From assembly GCA_009917805.1 (NCBI GenBank), contig RGES01000048.1, positions 1 to 8,640 of the forward strand: 8,640 nt of DNA. Reading direction: 5' to 3'. Source of the DNA: Verrucomicrobiota bacterium (GTDB lineage Bacteria > Verrucomicrobiota > Verrucomicrobiia > Opitutales > UBA953). Position numbers and translations under genes: made by a program. Positions 5,425 to 8,640 of the stretch are shown here, in pieces. Position 1 is the first letter of the stretch; every line of letters starts with the position of its first letter. The notes below the pieces were generated by a model, which searched no databases, had not been told where the DNA came from, and saw only the letters and a list, made by a program, of their open reading frames with translations.

Positions 5425-5868
5425 ATGAAGACCACGCTAGCCAAGAACGTGCAGCTCAAGGACAAGACCTGGTACGTCGTCGACGCCAAGGACCAGGTCC
5501 TGGGCCGTCTCGCCGTCAAAATCGCCAATATTCTCCGCGGCCGCCACAAGCCCACCTACACCCCCCACGTCGACACCGGCGATTACGTCATCGTGATCAA
5601 CGCCGACAAGGTCCGCCTCACGGGTTCCAAGGAAGAGGACAAGACCTACATGTTCTACACCGGCTGGGTCGGTACCGCCTACCGCCGCACCGCCGCCGCC
5701 ATGCGCGAGCGTCGCCCCGAGTTCCTCGTCACCCACGCCGTCAAGGGCATGCTCCCCAAGAACCGCCTCGCCAACGCCATGCTCCTGAAGCTGCGCGTCT
5801 ACGCCGGCGACAAGCATGACCAGGCCGCCAACAACCCTCAGCCTTTCCCCGAGGCCAAGAAGGTCTAA
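5425..5868 (+). CDS. rplM: 50S ribosomal protein L13
   Basis: This 147-residue protein (E. coli L13 has 142) is an early-assembling component of the large ribosomal subunit that binds 23S rRNA. Family landmarks are visible throughout: WYVVDA (16-21), LGRLA (26-30), YTPHVDTGDYV (45-55), NADKV, ARRPE-like RERRPEF (95-101), AVKGMLPK (105-112) and LRVYAG (123-128). ATG 5425 is preferred because MKTTLAKN aligns with the normal L13 start; an in-frame ATG at 5404 would add MFPLSLF and sits directly against the leader hairpin. The region before the start is pyrimidine-rich (CGCTTTCCCTCTTT) and has no Shine-Dalgarno. It is followed after 19 nt by rpsI, the conserved L13-S9 pair. Confidence 0.98.
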   Translation: MKTTLAKNVQLKDKTWYVVDAKDQVLGRLAVKIANILRGRHKPTYTPHVDTGDYVIVINADKVRLTGSKEEDKTYMFYTGWVGTAYRRTAAAMRERRPEFLVTHAVKGMLPKNRLANAMLLKLRVYAGDKHDQAANNPQPFPEAKKV

Positions 5869-5887
5869 TCGTCCTCGCACTTTTTAA

Positions 5888-6286
5888 ATGAGCGCCAAGT
5901 CCTCCGCCATCCTCGCCGTCGGCCGTCGTAAGACCGCCTCGGCCCGCGTCCGCCTTTCCCGCGGCACCGGTTCCATCGTCGTCAACGGCAAGCCCGTCGA
6001 AGAGTACCTTTACACCGAGGCCCTGGTGAAGTCCGCCACCCTCCCGATCACGACCGCCGGCCTCGATGGCCAGCTCGACGTCGTTGTCCGCGTCATCGGC
6101 GGCGGCCCCAACGGCCAGGCCGGTGCCATCTCCCATGGTCTCGCCCGCGCGATCCAGAAGATGGACGCCACCCTCCGCGCTCCTCTCAAGAAAGAAGGTC
6201 TCCTTACCCGCGACGGTCGTATGCGCGAACGTAAGAAGCCCGGCCGCCCCGGCGCCCGCAAGCGCTTCCAGTTCTCCAAGCGTTAA
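5888..6286 (+). CDS. rpsI: 30S ribosomal protein S9
   Basis: This 132-residue protein is part of the small-subunit head; its basic C-terminal tail reaches the ribosomal P site and touches the tRNA. Motifs are GRRKTASARVRL (12-23), GGGPNGQAGAISHGLARAI (71-89), GLLTRDGRMRERKK (104-117) and the tail ending FQFSKR with the conserved final Lys-Arg. The length is normal for the family. It follows rplM by 19 nt and ends before a strong terminator, so the two are almost certainly co-transcribed. The start ATG has a T-rich upstream stretch (ACTTTTTAA) rather than a Shine-Dalgarno. Confidence 0.98.
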   Translation: MSAKSSAILAVGRRKTASARVRLSRGTGSIVVNGKPVEEYLYTEALVKSATLPITTAGLDGQLDVVVRVIGGGPNGQAGAISHGLARAIQKMDATLRAPLKKEGLLTRDGRMRERKKPGRPGARKRFQFSKR

Positions 6287-6310
6287 TCCGCGAAGGGACA
6301 GGAAACCTCG

Positions 6311-6340
6311 AAGGCCCCGGCACCCCGGGGCCTTTTTGTT
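6311..6340 (+). terminator. Intrinsic terminator of the rplM-rpsI operon
   Basis: AAGGCCCCGG (6311-6320) pairs with CCGGGGCCTT (6325-6334) around the loop CACC, followed by the run TTTTTGTT. It separates the ribosomal operon from argC, so the arginine genes need their own promoter. I see no convincing one in 6341-6399, which is an A/C-rich, weakly structured leader with repeated CCAA(A) words. Confidence 0.92.
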
Positions 6341-6399
6341 GCCCAGTTCCTCGTGTCCCGCCATCACTTCGTCATCCAAACCAACCAAACTCCCAAGCC

Positions 6400-7449
6400 A
6401 TGTCCCAAAACCTGACCAAGGTCGGCATCGTCGGCGCCTCCGGCTACACCGGGGAGGAGCTCGTCCGCGTCCTGGCCCGCCACCCGCGGGTCAAGCTCGC
6501 CGCGGTCTGTTCACGTACCTTGGCCGGCAAGGCCGTGGCCGATGAGATCCCTCGCCTCCGCGGCATCGTGGACGGCGCCCTGACCTTCTCCGCGTCCTCC
6601 CCCGAGGAGTGCGCGAAGTCCGACGTGGACGTCTGGTTCCTGGCGTTGCCTCACGGCGTCGCCGCCGAATACGCCGCGCCGCTCGTCGCGGCCGGCAAGC
6701 GGGTCCTCGACCTGTCCGCCGATTTCCGTCTGCGCGACCTGGCGCTCTACAAAAAGTATTACGGTCACGACCATCCGGCCCCGGCCCTCGCCGCGCAGGC
6801 CCGTTACGTCATCCCCGAGCTCCAGACGGACGACGCCTGGAAGTCGGCGAAGCTCATCGCCTGCCCGGGTTGCTACCCGACCAGCATCCAGGTCCCGCTC
6901 GTGCCGCTCCTCCGCGCCGGGCTGCTCAAGCCCGAGCCGGGTCGCCTGATCATCAACTCCTACAGCGGCGTCTCCGGCGCCGGCAAGAAGGCCGACGTGG
7001 GCTTCCTGTTCTCCGAGCGCGACAGTTCGATCAAGGCCTACGGCATCCCCGGCCACCGGCACATCGCCGAGATCGAGGAGCAGTTCGGCGTGGCCGCCGG
7101 CCAGCCGGTCGTGGTCCAGTTCAACCCGCACCTCGCCCCGATGCATCGGGGCATCGCCACGACCATCGTCGTGCCCGCCCCCGGCGTCACCGTCGCGCAG
7201 GTCGAAGCCGTCTGGCAGAAGGCCTACGCCGGCCGTCCCTTCGTGACGCTGCTCAAGTCGGGCGAATTCCCTGATAGCGCCCACGTGACCAATACCAACC
7301 GGGTCGCCTGCTCCGTCGTCGCCGACGCGCGCACCGGCAATCTCATCATCACCTCGGTGATCGACAATCTCCTGAAGGGTGCCGGCGGTCAGGCGGTCCA
7401 GAACCTCAATCTGATGATGGGTTGGGACGAGTCCGAAGGCCTTCGCTGA
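6400..7449 (+). CDS. argC: N-acetyl-gamma-glutamyl-phosphate reductase
   Basis: This 349-residue cytoplasmic enzyme reduces N-acetylglutamyl-5-phosphate with NADPH to the semialdehyde, the third step of arginine synthesis. The N-terminal Rossmann motif GIVGASGYTGEEL (9-21) binds the cofactor. The catalytic Cys158 lies in CPGCYPT (155-161), and the GHRHIAEIEEQ motif (218-228) holds the catalytic His219. HLAPMHRGI (244-252) and KGAGGQAVQNLNLMMG (326-341) are also typical. Ser162 follows the active-site Thr where the family pattern usually has Gly or Ala, probably a harmless variant. Length fits the common type 1 ArgC. The start ATG lacks a Shine-Dalgarno and follows an A/C-rich leader. argJ begins 6 nt after the stop, so the two form an operon. 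Confidence 0.98.
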   Translation: MSQNLTKVGIVGASGYTGEELVRVLARHPRVKLAAVCSRTLAGKAVADEIPRLRGIVDGALTFSASSPEECAKSDVDVWFLALPHGVAAEYAAPLVAAGKRVLDLSADFRLRDLALYKKYYGHDHPAPALAAQARYVIPELQTDDAWKSAKLIACPGCYPTSIQVPLVPLLRAGLLKPEPGRLIINSYSGVSGAGKKADVGFLFSERDSSIKAYGIPGHRHIAEIEEQFGVAAGQPVVVQFNPHLAPMHRGIATTIVVPAPGVTVAQVEAVWQKAYAGRPFVTLLKSGEFPDSAHVTNTNRVACSVVADARTGNLIITSVIDNLLKGAGGQAVQNLNLMMGWDESEGLR

Positions 7450-7455
7450 TTTTCC

Positions 7456-8640
7456 ATGTCCATCGAGTTCACCAATGATTCGCCGGGCGTCTCCGACGTG
7501 CCCGGCTTCCGCGTCGGCGCCGCCGGTTGCGACATCCGTAACAAGGGCGCCGACCGCCTCGACCTGACGCTCGTCGTCGCCGACCATCCGTGCGCCGCCG
7601 CCGGCGTGTTCACGACCAACGACGTGAAGGCCGCCCCGGTGCGGTTCTGCCAGCAGGTGCTCGCCGTGTCCGCGGACAAGATCCGCGGCATCGTCGGCAA
7701 CAGCGGCAACGCCAACGCCTGCACGGCCGCCCAGGGCGACGCCGACGCCGCCGCGATGGCCCGGCTTTCCGCCGCCGCCGTGGGCGCGCCGAACGAAGCT
7801 TTCCTCGTCTGCTCCACCGGTCGGATCGGCGAGCTGCTCCCGATGGCCAAGGTCGCCGAAGGCATCAAGGTCTCGGCCACCCGCCTCTCGCGCGACGCCG
7901 CCGAGGGCGTGCGCTCCGCCCACGCCATCCTCACCTCCGACACCCGTCCGAAGTCCGTGACCGCGCGCTTCGTCTGGGAGGGCAAGACCATCACCATCGC
8001 CGGCATCGCCAAGGGCGCGGGCATGATCGAGCCGAACATGGCCACGATGCTCGCCTTCGTCTGCACCGACGCGGCCGCTTCGCCGGCCGAGCTCAAGGCG
8101 GCCCTCAAGGCCTCCTCCGACCAGTCGTTCAACTGCGTCAGCGTCGACGGCGACATGTCGACCAACGACACCGTCCTGCTTCTCGCTTCCGGCGTTTCCG
8201 GCGTGTCCGTGGGCGCCTCCGCTCCGGCCGGCCTCCGCGCCCTTTTCCAGGAAGCCCTCGACAAGGTCTGCTTCGCGCTGGCCGAGAAGATCGTCGGCGA
8301 CGGCGAGAAGATCACCAAGGTGGTCGCCGTGGAGATCGAAGGCGCCCGCACCCGCGCCGACGCCGAGAAGATCGCCCGCGCGATCGGCAACTCCCTCCTG
8401 GTGAAGTCCTCCTGGTATGGCGAAGACCCGAACTGGGGCCGCCTCGCCGACGCCGCCGGCTACGCCCGCACCGGCCTCGACGAGTCCAAGCTGGATATCT
8501 ACTACGACGACGTCCCCGCCGTCCTGGGCGGCAAGCCGCTGCCCGAGAACAAGCCGAAGTGGAAGCAGGTCGTGAAGGCCGCCCGTTTCGCCGTCCGCCT
8601 GAAGCTCAACCTCGGCGACGCGAAATTCCGGCTCCTGGCC
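7456..8640 (+). CDS. argJ: Glutamate N-acetyltransferase / N-acetylornithine acetyltransferase ArgJ (3' end outside window)
   Basis: The frame is open for 395 codons to the window edge; I expect roughly the last 10-20 residues to be missing. ArgJ moves the acetyl group from N-acetylornithine to glutamate, closing the acetyl cycle of arginine synthesis; some members also use acetyl-CoA. The precursor cuts itself at Ala196-Thr197 within KGAGMIEPNMATML (186-199), and Thr197 becomes the nucleophile. Also visible are NSGNANA (82-88), the oxyanion-hole Thr121-Gly122 in STGRIG, SVDGDMSTND (229-238), and near the end GEDPNWGRL and RLKLNLG. Two motifs differ from the common forms: STGRIG for STGVIG, and DGEKITK (282-288) for DGEGATK. 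The start ATG is 6 nt after argC and follows ATTTTCC, with no Shine-Dalgarno. Whether it is mono- or bifunctional cannot be decided here. Confidence 0.97.
   Translation, partial: MSIEFTNDSPGVSDVPGFRVGAAGCDIRNKGADRLDLTLVVADHPCAAAGVFTTNDVKAAPVRFCQQVLAVSADKIRGIVGNSGNANACTAAQGDADAAAMARLSAAAVGAPNEAFLVCSTGRIGELLPMAKVAEGIKVSATRLSRDAAEGVRSAHAILTSDTRPKSVTARFVWEGKTITIAGIAKGAGMIEPNMATMLAFVCTDAAASPAELKAALKASSDQSFNCVSVDGDMSTNDTVLLLASGVSGVSVGASAPAGLRALFQEALDKVCFALAEKIVGDGEKITKVVAVEIEGARTRADAEKIARAIGNSLLVKSSWYGEDPNWGRLADAAGYARTGLDESKLDIYYDDVPAVLGGKPLPENKPKWKQVVKAARFAVRLKLNLGDAKFRLLA

Noticed and set aside
6511..8390. Long minus-strand open frames opposite argC and argJ
   Set aside because: They are antisense shadows of strongly codon-biased genes and have no recognisable motifs.
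1..8640. tRNA or rRNA genes, CRISPR arrays, insertion sequences, prophage or defence genes
   Set aside because: I saw no cloverleaf-like sequence, regularly spaced repeats, transposase or phage motifs; the window is covered by ordinary genes and no gene-free stretch exceeds 300 bases.

Overview
This is a GC-rich bacterial chromosome segment carrying mostly housekeeping genes: the end of an RNase E/G gene, a P1B-type metal-exporting ATPase, a small DNA-binding protein gene, isocitrate dehydrogenase, an outer-membrane beta-barrel protein, ribosomal proteins L13 and S9, and the arginine genes argC and argJ. A Gram-negative host is implied by the outer-membrane protein, which has a signal peptide and a C-terminal phenylalanine. 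Almost no start codon has a Shine-Dalgarno site; most follow short pyrimidine-rich stretches. My best guess is a Verrucomicrobiota (Opitutales-like) genome, but that rests on general resemblance and was not tested.

Layout. The RNase E/G end (1-513, plus strand) stops at a UUCG-capped terminator that meets the convergent metal ATPase gene (567-2480, minus strand). Between this ATPase and the next gene lies a 193-bp divergent region. It holds candidate overlapping promoters for both strands, a perfect 10-bp palindrome and a larger inverted repeat. The plus-strand gene beyond it (2674-3069) encodes an unusual 131-residue protein with two tandem ribbon-helix-helix (RHH) units and a 21-residue lysine/alanine tail. 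It is closed by a strong terminator. Then come icd (3229-4482) with its own terminator, the outer-membrane protein (4586-5350), rplM-rpsI (5425-6286) ending at a third strong terminator, and argC-argJ (6400 to the window end, argJ cut off).

How the genes work together. rplM and rpsI form the usual L13-S9 ribosomal protein operon, possibly with a leader hairpin. argC and argJ are 6 nt apart and cover the reduction of acetylglutamyl phosphate and the recycling of the acetyl group in arginine synthesis. icd feeds the TCA cycle and makes NADPH. The metal ATPase carries the SPC and HEGST signatures of the P1B-4 group and probably exports a divalent transition metal.

The least ordinary locus is the RHH/lysine-tail gene. 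Its tail begins at an in-frame ATG with the only convincing Shine-Dalgarno sequence in the window. Overlapping that site is an A_AAA_AAG heptamer in the correct phase for -1 frameshifting, and the -1 frame stops six codons later. The locus could therefore yield a tailed DNA-binding protein, a tail-less form and a free polycationic peptide. This is a hypothesis from sequence only.
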